A DNA stretch of 64,000 bases, taken from Azospirillum rugosum (GTDB lineage: Bacteria > Pseudomonadota > Alphaproteobacteria > Azospirillales > Azospirillaceae). Every line of letters starts with the position of its first letter. The first letter of the stretch is position 1. The DNA lies in assembly GCF_017876155.1 (NCBI RefSeq), contig NZ_JAGINP010000035.1:1-64000 (forward strand), read 5' to 3'. Below are positions 51,176-59,064 of this stretch, one piece after another. The position numbers were made by a program, and so were the translations under genes. The notes below the pieces were generated by a model. The model saw nothing but the letters and a program-made list of their open reading frames with translations, had not been told where the DNA came from and did not search any database.

Positions 51176-52686
51176 GGCTGCAACTCGTGGGAAGGGGTGT
51201 TGGTCGGAAGGGCGAGCGCCAGGAGGTTTTCCTCGGTCGCTTCGTGCCCATCGACCTCGCCGCTCAGGCGCCCGCGCTCCATGACGAGGACACGGTCGCT
51301 CATGCCGAGGATTTCCGGCAGTTCGGACGAGATCAGGATGACGGCCTTGCCTTCGCTGGCCAGCTGGTCGATCAGGCGGTAGATCTCGGTCTTCGCGCCG
51401 ACGTCGATTCCGCGCGTCGGCTCGTCGAAGATGATCGTCTGCACGCCCTTGATGATCCAGCGCGCCAGGATGCATTTCTGCTGGTTGCCGCCGCTGAGGA
51501 AGCGGATCTGCTGCTCCCCGCTCGGCGTGCGGATATTCAAACGTTTTATGTAGTCGAGCGCGATGGACTTCTGCGTGCGCTCCCGGATGACTCCGTTGGT
51601 GGCGATGGCCTCCGGCGCGACGACGGTGATGTTCTCGCGCACCGGCAGCGGCATGAACAGCCCGTCGCGCCGGTCCTCCGCGATGTAGGCGACGCCGAGG
51701 CGGATGGCGTCCGCCGGGTTGCGGATGGCGGCGGGCTTGCCGTCCACCAGGATCTCGCCGCCCTTGACGGGATCGGCGCCGAAGATGGCGCGCGCCAGTT
51801 CGGTGCGGCCGGCGCCGACCAGACCGGCGATGCCCACCACCTCGCCCTTGTGGACGCGGAAGGACACGTTGCGGAAGCCACGCCCCGTCAGGTTGCGCAC
51901 CTCCAGCGCCGGGGCGCCGGGCCGGCGACCCTTGGCCGGGAAGCGATTGCCGATGTCGCGCCCGACCATCAGGGAGAGCAGTTCCTCCTTCGTCGTCTCC
52001 GACACCCTGCGGTCGGCGACCTTGCGGCCGTCCTTCAGCACGGACACCGATTGGGCGATCCGGAAGATCTCCTCCAGATGGTGGGAGATGTAGATGAAGC
52101 TGACACCGCCCGCCTGGAGGTCGCGGACGATGCCGAACAGCACGTCCACCTCCACCGGGGTCAGGCTGGCGGTCGGCTCGTCCAGCACGATCAGGCGCGA
52201 GTCCGAGGCCAGCGCCTTGGCGATCTGCAACTGCTGCCGCTCGGCGATCGACAGGCGTTCGGTCGGTGTTGTCGGCTCAACACGCATGCCGACACGGCTC
52301 AGCAGCTCCCGTGTGCGCTCATGCGCTTGGCGCCAGTCGATCGCGCCGAAGCGGCCCTTTGGGAGCCTGCCAATTAAAACGTTTTCGGTAACGCTGAGCG
52401 CGAGGCACAGCTTCGGCTCTTGGTGGACCATGCTGACCCCGCGCGACAAGGCCGCGTGCGGGGTCGGGAAGGAGACGGGCGCGCCGTCCAGCGCGATCTC
52501 GCCGCCGTCGGGCTGGTAGATCCCGTTGAGGATCTTCATCAGCGTCGACTTGCCGGCCCCGTTTTCTCCAATCAATGCAACGACTTCACCGGCGCCGACC
52601 GTCAGGTCCACCCCATCCAGGGCACGCACGCCGGGAAAGCTTTTCGAAATCGCCGTCAGGCGCAACAGGGGCGCAGAATCGCGCAT
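51172..52686 (-). CDS. Ribose-type ABC transporter ATPase, double domain
   Basis: This 504-residue protein has two fused ATPase domains, as in RbsA. The first has Walker A GENGAGKST, signature LSIAERQQL and Walker B LIVLDEPTASL. The second has a degenerate Walker A (GLVGAGRTE), signature LSGGNQQK and Walker B TIIFDEPTRGID, which is normal for the family. Two LacI-type operator sequences lie inside the coding region (51539-51546 and 52376-52385). They are spelled with codons such as TTA and ATA that are very rare here. It is the first gene of the importer operon. Confidence 0.93.
   Translation of the reverse strand: MRDSAPLLRLTAISKSFPGVRALDGVDLTVGAGEVVALIGENGAGKSTLMKILNGIYQPDGGEIALDGAPVSFPTPHAALSRGVSMVHQEPKLCLALSVTENVLIGRLPKGRFGAIDWRQAHERTRELLSRVGMRVEPTTPTERLSIAERQQLQIAKALASDSRLIVLDEPTASLTPVEVDVLFGIVRDLQAGGVSFIYISHHLEEIFRIAQSVSVLKDGRKVADRRVSETTKEELLSLMVGRDIGNRFPAKGRRPGAPALEVRNLTGRGFRNVSFRVHKGEVVGIAGLVGAGRTELARAIFGADPVKGGEILVDGKPAAIRNPADAIRLGVAYIAEDRRDGLFMPLPVRENITVVAPEAIATNGVIRERTQKSIALDYIKRLNIRTPSGEQQIRFLSGGNQQKCILARWIIKGVQTIIFDEPTRGIDVGAKTEIYRLIDQLASEGKAVILISSELPEILGMSDRVLVMERGRLSGEVDGHEATEENLLALALPTNTPSHELQP
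51539..51546. promoter_or_regulatory. Possible intragenic LacI-type operator, distal
   Basis: AAACGTTT, a perfect CG-centred palindrome inside the importer ATPase gene. On the coding strand it is spelled TAC-ATA-AAA-CGT-TTG, with the rare codon ATA. It is the same octamer as at 52377 and 52779. Confidence 0.45.
52376..52385. promoter_or_regulatory. Possible intragenic LacI-type operator, proximal
   Basis: AAAACGTTTT, a perfect palindrome inside the importer ATPase gene. On the coding strand it reads GAA-AAC-GTT-TTA-ATT, with the very rare leucine codon TTA. Its centre is 402 bases from that of the identical site at 52778, close to the spacing of the E. coli lac O1 and O2 operators. Confidence 0.55.
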
Positions 52687-52777
52687 CGCTTCCCATCCCC
52701 CCTTGTAAATCCGTTCGTTTGGCTTCGCCGGCTTGGTTCGAGGCGCCGACTGTTTTTTCCGCTTGCAGTCCCGAGCT

Positions 52778-52787
52778 AAAACGTTTT
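52778..52787. promoter_or_regulatory. LacI-type operator in the divergent promoter
   Basis: AAAACGTTTT, a perfect palindrome with the central CG typical of LacI-family operators, in the 133-base gap between the importer ATPase gene and the LacI-type gene. It can govern both directions. Confidence 0.7.
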
Positions 52788-52819
52788 TACTCCGTCCTGC
52801 AAGCATTTTTTGGTGTGGC

Positions 52820-53986
52820 ATGAGCAGAAATCGACTCCCCCAGGAAGAGGCCAACGGCGGCACGGACGCCGGCCAAGGCTCGCCGGCTCGGCCGACCATC
52901 CTCGATCTCGCGGCGCTCTGCGGCGTGTCGCCGGCCACCGTCTCCAACGCGCTGGCCGGCAAGCCGAACGTAAAGGCCCAGACGCGGGACCTCGTGCTCC
53001 GCAAGGCGCGGGAGATCGGCTACCACGCCTCTTCCACCGCGCGCGGCCTGCGGATGGGGCGCAGCTGGTCGATCGGCCTCGTCGTCGGCGACATCGCCAA
53101 CCCCTTCGTGCCGGACGTCGTTCGCGGCGTGGAGGACGTGGTGTGGCGGGAGCGCAAGAACCTCATCCTCTGCAACACGGACTTCCAGGCGGAGAAGAAG
53201 ACCGCCTACGTCCGCTCCCTGCTGGACAAACAGATCGACGGCATGATCGTCCTGTCGCAGATCCTGGACGACCAGGACATGGAGCGGGTCGAGGCCGCCG
53301 GCATCCCGCTGGTCACGGTCAACCGCCGGGCGCCGGGCCATTCCTGCGACTATGTCGGGATCGACAACCAGGCCGGCGTGCGGATGGCGATGGACTACCT
53401 CGTCAGCCTGGGGCACCGGCGGATCGGCTTCATCAAGGGCCTGTTCCGCTCCAGCTCCGCCGACGACCGCCTGGCCGCCTACCAGGAGGCGGTGGCCGCC
53501 CACGGGCTGGACAGCGACCCGTCGCTGGTCGTCCAGGGCGACTACAGCATGGAATCCGGCGACAGCGCCACCCGCAACCTGATGGCGGCGCAGCGCCCGA
53601 CCGCCCGCCCGACCGCCATCGTCGCGGCGAACGACCTGATGGCGCTGGGCGCGCTCGGCGCCCTGCACGACCTGGGCATCAAGGTGCCGTCCGACGTCTC
53701 GGTCGTCGGCTTCGACAACATTCAGTTGGCCGAGCACCCGCTGCTCAACCTCACCACAATCAACCACCCGAAGCGGGAAACCGGCGACAGCGCGGCGCGC
53801 CTGCTGCTGCAGCGCATCGCCGGCGACCGCGGGGATCCGCCGCGGTCGGTGATCCTGAAGCCGTCGCTGATCGTGCGCGGCACCTCGGCCCCGCCCTCGG
53901 CGGCGGCCGTCGCAAAGCCGCGCCGCCGCAGCGCTTCCCAGCCTGAGAAGAACCAGGCCGAGAAGAAACAGGCCGCCGGAACCTGA
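52820..53986 (+). CDS. LacI-family regulator
   Basis: This 388-residue regulator has an unusual N-terminal extension of about 25 residues. The LacI helix-turn-helix follows: TILDLAALCGVSPATVSNALAGK, of which CGVSPATVSNALAG is the recognition part, and then the hinge GYHASSTARGLR. The rest is the sugar-binding core (SIGLVVGDIANPFVPDV, GHRRIGFIKG, VVGFDNIQLAEHPL), ended by a Lys/Arg-rich tail. ATG 52820 is used. It is divergent from the ribose-type importer, and operators of its type lie in the gap and in the rightward CoA-transferase and ThDP genes. Confidence 0.9.
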   Translation: MSRNRLPQEEANGGTDAGQGSPARPTILDLAALCGVSPATVSNALAGKPNVKAQTRDLVLRKAREIGYHASSTARGLRMGRSWSIGLVVGDIANPFVPDVVRGVEDVVWRERKNLILCNTDFQAEKKTAYVRSLLDKQIDGMIVLSQILDDQDMERVEAAGIPLVTVNRRAPGHSCDYVGIDNQAGVRMAMDYLVSLGHRRIGFIKGLFRSSSADDRLAAYQEAVAAHGLDSDPSLVVQGDYSMESGDSATRNLMAAQRPTARPTAIVAANDLMALGALGALHDLGIKVPSDVSVVGFDNIQLAEHPLLNLTTINHPKRETGDSAARLLLQRIAGDRGDPPRSVILKPSLIVRGTSAPPSAAAVAKPRRRSASQPEKNQAEKKQAAGT

Positions 53987-54096
53987 CCTTGACCTGACGT
54001 TCCAGCGGGCCGCGGCCCAGCGCCGCTCCCGCCCCGCACGACCGACCCCCGACCGATATCCTCGGCCGGAACCCCCACCCACGCGAGTGATCAACC

Positions 54097-55002
54097 GTGA
54101 AAGAAAAACTGGTATCGCTGGAGGACGCGCTTGCCCCCGTCACATCGGGCAGCACCATCGCCATCGGCGGCAGCCTGCTGCGCCGCCAGCCGAACGCGGC
54201 GATCCGCTCCCTGATCCGGCGCGGCGTCACCGACCTGACCGTGCAGACCTGGGCGGCGACCACCGCCACCGACATGCTGGCCGCCGCCGGCGCCTTGCGC
54301 CGGTACGAGGGCATCTACACCGGCATGTTCAGCTACGGCCTTGCCCCCAACTTCCGCCGCGCGGTGGAGAGCGGCGCCATCGAGGTGCGCGACTTCTCCG
54401 AGACGGCCATGGTCGCCCGCTTCCGCGCCGCGACCCAGGGGCTGGCCTTCCTGCCGATCAAGACGCTGCTGGGATCCGACATCGCCAACAAGAACCCGGA
54501 GCAGTTCCGTCCCTTCTCCTGCCCCTTCACGGGGGAGAAGTTGCAGGCCGTCGCCGCCGCGACGTCCGACTTCACGATCATCCACGGCTATGCCGGCGAT
54601 AAATACGGCAACGTGCAGTGGCCGGTCGTGCGCGACAGCGACGACATCGACCAGATGATCGCCAGCGCCGGCAAGCGCGTGATCGTGACGGTGGAGAAGA
54701 TCATCCCGCATGAAGAGGTCAAGAAGCGCCCGACGCTGACCTACATCCCCGGCAACTGGGTGGAGGCGATCGTCGAGGTGCCCTACGGCGCCCACCCCGT
54801 GTCCGTCGACGCCATGTACGACGAGGACGACGCCCACCTCACCGATTACCTGGAGCGCAGCCGCAGCGCCGAGGGTGCCGCGGCCTACCTGGACGAGTAT
54901 GCGCGGGCGATCCCCAGCCACAGCGCCTACATCGCCAAGGTCGGCGGCCTCGCCGCGCTGAACCGTCTCGACGTCCAGCCCAACGAGCTGAACCATGTCT
55001 GA
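54097..55002 (+). CDS. CoA-transferase, alpha subunit (second pair)
   Basis: This 301-residue protein is the paralogue of the 48160 subunit: YGLAPNFRRAVESG and PFSCPFTGEKLQAV align with it. Family I CoA-transferases use a glutamate of the beta subunit, so the two chains must act together. The GTG at 54097 is the only likely start, though its ribosome site is weak. Its end overlaps the next gene by eight bases. It heads the rightward run CoA-transferase, CaiB-type, ThDP enzyme, DhaK, DhaL, which begins after the LacI-type gene. Confidence 0.87.
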   Translation: MKEKLVSLEDALAPVTSGSTIAIGGSLLRRQPNAAIRSLIRRGVTDLTVQTWAATTATDMLAAAGALRRYEGIYTGMFSYGLAPNFRRAVESGAIEVRDFSETAMVARFRAATQGLAFLPIKTLLGSDIANKNPEQFRPFSCPFTGEKLQAVAAATSDFTIIHGYAGDKYGNVQWPVVRDSDDIDQMIASAGKRVIVTVEKIIPHEEVKKRPTLTYIPGNWVEAIVEVPYGAHPVSVDAMYDEDDAHLTDYLERSRSAEGAAAYLDEYARAIPSHSAYIAKVGGLAALNRLDVQPNELNHV

Positions 55003-55825
55003 AAATAAAATCGTTTCAGTTGCCGACGCGCCCGCCACCACCAACGAGTTGGTCACCGCTGTCATCGCCCGCGAGATCCGCGACGGCGACCTCGCCTTCG
55101 TCGGCGTCGGCACCAACGGCCGCGCCTTCACGCTGGCGGTCGGCATTCCGCTGACCGCGGTGCGCCTCGCCCAGATGCTGCACGCCCCGTCCGCCGCGGT
55201 CTATTGGGGCAACCTGCTGGAGCCGGACCTGTCCAACGTCCCGGCCGACCTGAAGCAGGACAGCTTCACGCGCTGGCAGGCCGCGTCCTCCCCGTCGGAC
55301 ACCGGCGTGAAGTGCGACATGCTGGCCCGCCGCGCCTTCGACGTCTGCTTCGACTCCGCCGCCCAGGTCGACCGCTTCGGCAACCTGAACATCACGGCCA
55401 TCGGCGACTATCGCAAGCCGAAGGTCCGGCTGGTCGGCTGCCTGGCGCAGCCCGAGCATTTCGCCTTCGTGCCGCGTCCGATCGTCGTGGTCGACCTCGA
55501 CCGCCGGGTGTTCGTGGAGAAGGTGGACTTCATCACCAGCGTCGGCCACCTGCACGGCGGCCGCTCGCGCGAGGAGGCCGGCCTGAAGCCCGGCGGCCCG
55601 CACCTCGTCGTCACCGACAAGGCGATCTTCGACTTCGAGCCGGAGAGCAAGCTGATGCGCGTCCGCTCCCTCCACCCCGGCGTGACGCTGGAGGAGGTGC
55701 TGGACCGCCTGTCCTTCCGGCCGGTGGTCCCGGACAGCATCCCGACCACCCCGCTGCCCACCGACCGCGAGCTGGATCTGATCCGCCGCGTGATCGACCC
55801 AAACCGCGTCCTCCTGCGCGTCTGA
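54995..55825 (+). CDS. CoA-transferase, beta subunit (second pair)
   Basis: This 276-residue protein pairs with the alpha subunit at 54097. Matching family segments are GDLAFVGVGTNGRAFTLAVGIPLTAVRLAQM in its parts DLAFVGVGTNGRA and IPLTAVRLAQ, then FDSAAQVDRFGNLNIT and DRRVFVEKVDFITSVGH. It is clearly related to the 47282 subunit. Its first codons (TCT, AAT, AAA, GTT, TCA) are unusually A+T-rich for this DNA and contain the LacI-like sequence AAAATCGTTT. It overlaps its partner by eight bases. Confidence 0.88.
   Translation: MSENKIVSVADAPATTNELVTAVIAREIRDGDLAFVGVGTNGRAFTLAVGIPLTAVRLAQMLHAPSAAVYWGNLLEPDLSNVPADLKQDSFTRWQAASSPSDTGVKCDMLARRAFDVCFDSAAQVDRFGNLNITAIGDYRKPKVRLVGCLAQPEHFAFVPRPIVVVDLDRRVFVEKVDFITSVGHLHGGRSREEAGLKPGGPHLVVTDKAIFDFEPESKLMRVRSLHPGVTLEEVLDRLSFRPVVPDSIPTTPLPTDRELDLIRRVIDPNRVLLRV
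55007..55016. promoter_or_regulatory. Degenerate LacI-type operator at a gene start
   Basis: AAAATCGTTT lies within the first codons of the second beta-subunit gene. It shares the 9-mer AAATCGTTT with the reverse complement of the site at 57078. The flanking codons are unusually A+T-rich, which suggests selection at the DNA level. Confidence 0.4.
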
Positions 55826-55835
55826 GGTGCCCTTG

Positions 55836-57041
55836 ATGTCTGGTCCCGCCAAGAACGGCCCGCTGCACGGGCTGAAGGTCCTCGACTTGTCGCGCTTCAT
55901 CGCCGGGCCGCACTGCGGCATGCAGCTGGGCGACCTGGGAGCCGATGTGGTCAAGGTGGAACGGCCCAAGCGCGGCGACGACACCCGCGCGCTGGAGCCG
56001 CACGTCGGGGGCGAAAGCCTCTACTTCATGGTGTTCAACCGGAACAAGCGCAGCATCACGCTGAACTTCCGGGACCCGCGCGCCCACACCATCCTGCGCG
56101 AGATGGTCAAGCAGGCTGACATCCTGATCGAGAACTTCCGCCCCGGCACTATGGAGAAGATGGGCTGCGGCTGGGACGACCTGCGCGCCATCAACCCGCG
56201 CCTGATCATGGCCCGCATCTCCGGCTACGGCCAGGAAGGCCCGATGGCCGGGGAGCCCTGCTTCGACGGCATCGCCCAGGCGACCTCCGGCCTGATGGAG
56301 ATCACCGGCGACCCGGACGGCCCGCCGACCATGGGCGGCACCTTCCTGGTGGACTACGCCACGGCGCTCTACGCCACCGTCGGCATCCTGGCCGCCCTGG
56401 AAGACCGCCACAAGACCGGCAAGGGCCAGATGGTCGACGCCAGCCTGATGGGCAGCGCGGTGTCGATGCTGGTGACGGCCATCCCGGAGCAGGCGATGCT
56501 CGGCCGCGCCATGACCCGCGTCGGCAACCGCGACCGCTACTCCGCCCCGGCGCAGACCTTCCAGGCCGGCGACGGCAAATGGCTGCACATGGTGGCCGGC
56601 AACGACGCGCATTTCCCGCGCCTGACCCGCATCATGAATCGCCCGGACCTGCTGACGGACCCGCGCTTCGCCACGTTGGACGCCCGCATGCGCAACATCG
56701 AGGCGATCGAGGCCATCGTGGCGGAGTGGATCGCCGGCATGCCGGCCGACGATGTCGTCGCCCTGCTGCGGCAGGCGGAGCTGCCGTCGGCGAAGATCGC
56801 CACCCTGCCCGACCTGCTGGCCAACCCCTACATGCGCGAGGCCAAGCAGATCGTCGACATCCCGCACGCCAAGACCGGCAGCTTCACCACCCATGGTCTG
56901 ACCGTGCGCCTGTCCGACAGCCCGGGCTCCATCCGCCGCGCCGCCCCGGTGTTGGGTGAGCACACGGAGGACGTGCTGGGCGAATGGCTGGGCATGACCC
57001 ACTCCGACGTGGCGTCCCTGCGTGACGGCGGGATCGTCTGA
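55836..57041 (+). CDS. CaiB/BaiF-type (family III) CoA-transferase
   Basis: This 401-residue protein is a family III CoA-transferase (CaiB/BaiF, formyl-CoA:oxalate type). It begins with LKVLDLSRFIAGPHCGMQLGDLGADVVKVE, with LSRFIAGPHC and LGDLGADVVKVE as the hallmarks. The catalytic aspartate is in GEPCFDGIAQATSGLM or the later GQMVDASLMGSAV; the family nucleophile is the Asp of the latter type of motif. It should attach CoA to a carboxylic acid. ATG 55836 follows GAGGTG, ten bases after the CoA-transferase stop. The ThDP enzyme follows. Confidence 0.9.
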   Translation: MSGPAKNGPLHGLKVLDLSRFIAGPHCGMQLGDLGADVVKVERPKRGDDTRALEPHVGGESLYFMVFNRNKRSITLNFRDPRAHTILREMVKQADILIENFRPGTMEKMGCGWDDLRAINPRLIMARISGYGQEGPMAGEPCFDGIAQATSGLMEITGDPDGPPTMGGTFLVDYATALYATVGILAALEDRHKTGKGQMVDASLMGSAVSMLVTAIPEQAMLGRAMTRVGNRDRYSAPAQTFQAGDGKWLHMVAGNDAHFPRLTRIMNRPDLLTDPRFATLDARMRNIEAIEAIVAEWIAGMPADDVVALLRQAELPSAKIATLPDLLANPYMREAKQIVDIPHAKTGSFTTHGLTVRLSDSPGSIRRAAPVLGEHTEDVLGEWLGMTHSDVASLRDGGIV

Positions 57042-57077
57042 CGCCCCACTCTCCGCGCTTTCGCGCGCCCAAAAACT

Positions 57078-57087
57078 AAAACGATTT
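57078..57087. promoter_or_regulatory. LacI-type operator before the ThDP-enzyme gene
   Basis: AAAACGATTT, flanked as TAAAACGATTTA, is a near-perfect CG-centred palindrome in the 72-base gap before the ThDP-enzyme ATG at 57114. It fits the TAAAACG half-site of the divergent LacI operator. Confidence 0.6.
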
Positions 57088-57113
57088 ACATATTCCCCCC
57101 GAGGAGGAACCCC

Positions 57114-58862
57114 ATGGACACCCGCATCACCGCCGACAAGCCGGCCACGGCGCCCGCGTCCAACAAGACCGGCGCCCATGTCTTCGCGGCCGCGCTCCGC
57201 CGACACGGCGTCGAGGTGATCTTCGGCCAGAGCATCCCGTCCGCCTTGTTCCTGGCCGCCCCCGAGTTCGGCATCCGCCAGATCGGCTATCGCACGGAGA
57301 ACGCCGGCACGGCCATGGCCGACGCCTACGCCCGCATCTCCCACAAGGTCCCGGTCGTCACCGCCCAGAACGGCCCCGCCGCCACCCTGCTGGTGCCGGG
57401 CCTCGCCGAGGCGCTGAAGGCCAGCGTGCCGATCGTCGCCATCGTGCAGGACGTCCACCGCAAGCAGACCGACAAGAACGCCTTCCAGGAGCTTGACCAC
57501 CTGGAGCTGTTCCGCGGCTGCGCCAAGTGGATCCGCCGCGTGTCGGAGGTGGAACGCATCGACGACTACGTCGACATGGCCTTCACCGCCGCCGCCTCCG
57601 GCCGGCCGGGTCCGGCGGTCCTGATCGCCCCCATCGACCTGTTCAACGACATCCCCGCCCCGGGCGCGGGGGAGCGTTTCGCCTCGCTCGGCCACTACCC
57701 GCTCGACCGCGTCGGCGCCGACCCGGCCAAGGTGCGGGAAGCGGCGGCGCTGCTCGCCTCCGCCAAGGCGCCGCTGGTCATCGCGGGCGGCGGCGTGCAC
57801 CTGTCCGACGCCGCGGCGGAGCTGGCCGCCCTTCAGGAGGAAGCGTCCCTCCCCATCGCCACCACCGCCATGGGCAAGGGTGCGGTTGACGAAAACCACC
57901 CGCTGTCGCTCGGCCCGGTCGGCTACTTCATGGGCACCGGCGGCCGCACCCGCCACCTGCGCCCGATGGTGGAGGAGGCCGACGTCATCCTGCTGATCGG
58001 CAACCGCACGAACCAGAACGGCACGGACAGCTGGTCGCTCTACCCGAAGAACGCCCGCTACATCCACCTGGACGTGGACGGGCAGGAGATCGGCCGCAAC
58101 TACGAGGCCCTGCGCCTCGTCGGCGACGCCAAGCTGACGCTGGCCGCCCTGACGGAGGCCCTGCGCGGCGAGAACCTGTCGGTCCGTAAGGCCGCCCGCC
58201 CGGCCATCGAGAAGCAGATCGCCGCCGGCCTCGACGCCTGGAAGCAGGACGTCGCCCGCGCCATCCCGATGGACGCCTCGCCGATCCGTCCGGAGCGCCT
58301 CATGCGCGACCTGGACACGGTCCTGACGCCGGAGACCATCGTGGTGGCCGACGCCAGCTACTCCTCCATCTGGGTCGCCAACTACCTGACCTCGCGCAAG
58401 CCGGGCATGCGCTTCGTCACGCCGCGCGGCCTCGCCGGCCTCGGCTGGGGCTTGCCCTTCGCGCTCGGCGCCAAGTGCGCGCGCCCCGACGCCCCGGTCT
58501 TCGCGCTGGTTGGCGACGGCGGCTTCGCCCACGTCTGGTCGGAGCTGGAAACCGCCCGCCGCAAGGGGCTGAACGTCGTGGTCGCGGTGCTGAACAACCA
58601 GATCCTCGGCTACCAGAAGCACGCGGAGAAGATCCTGTTCAACGACTACTCCGACGTCTGCGACTTCGCCGCCGTCGACCACGCGGCGATCGCGCGGGCC
58701 TGCGGCTGCGCCGGGGAACGCATCGAGAAGCCGGAGGATTTCCTCCCGGCGCTGAAGCGGGCGCTGGCCGCCAACACCACCACGGTGCTGGACATCGTCA
58801 CCGAGCAGCGCGCCCACCCGCCCGTCACGATGTTCGAGGGCAATGCCCGGCTGAACTACTGA
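57114..58862 (+). CDS. ThDP-dependent enzyme (acetolactate-synthase/2-hydroxyacyl-CoA-lyase type)
   Basis: This 582-residue enzyme uses thiamine diphosphate. The N-terminal domain has the catalytic glutamate in GYRTENAGTAMADAYAR near residue 64. The C-terminal domain has the ThDP/Mg motif GDGGFAHVWSELETARRKGLNVVVAVLNNQ, with GDGG at its start and NN at its end, near residues 463-490. It resembles acetolactate synthases, oxalyl-CoA decarboxylases and 2-hydroxyacyl-CoA lyases. With a CaiB-type CoA-transferase just upstream and DhaKL downstream, a CoA-ester lyase role is the most interesting reading. The family alone cannot decide. Confidence 0.82.
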   Translation: MDTRITADKPATAPASNKTGAHVFAAALRRHGVEVIFGQSIPSALFLAAPEFGIRQIGYRTENAGTAMADAYARISHKVPVVTAQNGPAATLLVPGLAEALKASVPIVAIVQDVHRKQTDKNAFQELDHLELFRGCAKWIRRVSEVERIDDYVDMAFTAAASGRPGPAVLIAPIDLFNDIPAPGAGERFASLGHYPLDRVGADPAKVREAAALLASAKAPLVIAGGGVHLSDAAAELAALQEEASLPIATTAMGKGAVDENHPLSLGPVGYFMGTGGRTRHLRPMVEEADVILLIGNRTNQNGTDSWSLYPKNARYIHLDVDGQEIGRNYEALRLVGDAKLTLAALTEALRGENLSVRKAARPAIEKQIAAGLDAWKQDVARAIPMDASPIRPERLMRDLDTVLTPETIVVADASYSSIWVANYLTSRKPGMRFVTPRGLAGLGWGLPFALGAKCARPDAPVFALVGDGGFAHVWSELETARRKGLNVVVAVLNNQILGYQKHAEKILFNDYSDVCDFAAVDHAAIARACGCAGERIEKPEDFLPALKRALAANTTTVLDIVTEQRAHPPVTMFEGNARLNY

Positions 58863-58866
58863 GCTC

Positions 58867-59044
58867 TAAAGCGAATTTGCATTCGCTTTAGATTCATATG
58901 ACCTCATTCGCCGGCTCTCGGCGGATGCCTGTGGCATCCGCCTGCCGCCAGCGGGAACTTCGTTCCCGCGAGAGGTCGGGCTTCGGCCGCATGAGCGGCC
59001 GGGCCCGCAGTCGCGGTCCAAAGCGGATCGCAATCCGCTTTAAG
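58867..59044. repeat. Dispersed intergenic repeat, copy 2
   Basis: About 178 bases with the same ends as the repeat at 21051-21167: TAAAGCGAATTTGCATTCGC-like left hairpin and AAAGCGGATCGCAATCCGCT right hairpin. It shares GGGCTTCGGCCGCATG with copy 1. It has an added 60-base central piece with two more perfect stems: GGCGGATGCC...GGCATCCGCC and GCGGGAAC...GTTCCCGC. It lies between the ThDP-enzyme gene and dhaK. Confidence 0.8.
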
Positions 59045-59064
59045 AGGCCCCAGGGAGGACAACC

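Noticed and set aside
55611..58817. 1,068-codon minus-strand frame across the CaiB-type and ThDP-enzyme genes
   Set aside because: The plus-strand genes have clear catalytic motifs and ribosome sites. The antisense frame spans two genes and the gap between them, as expected of a codon-bias artefact.
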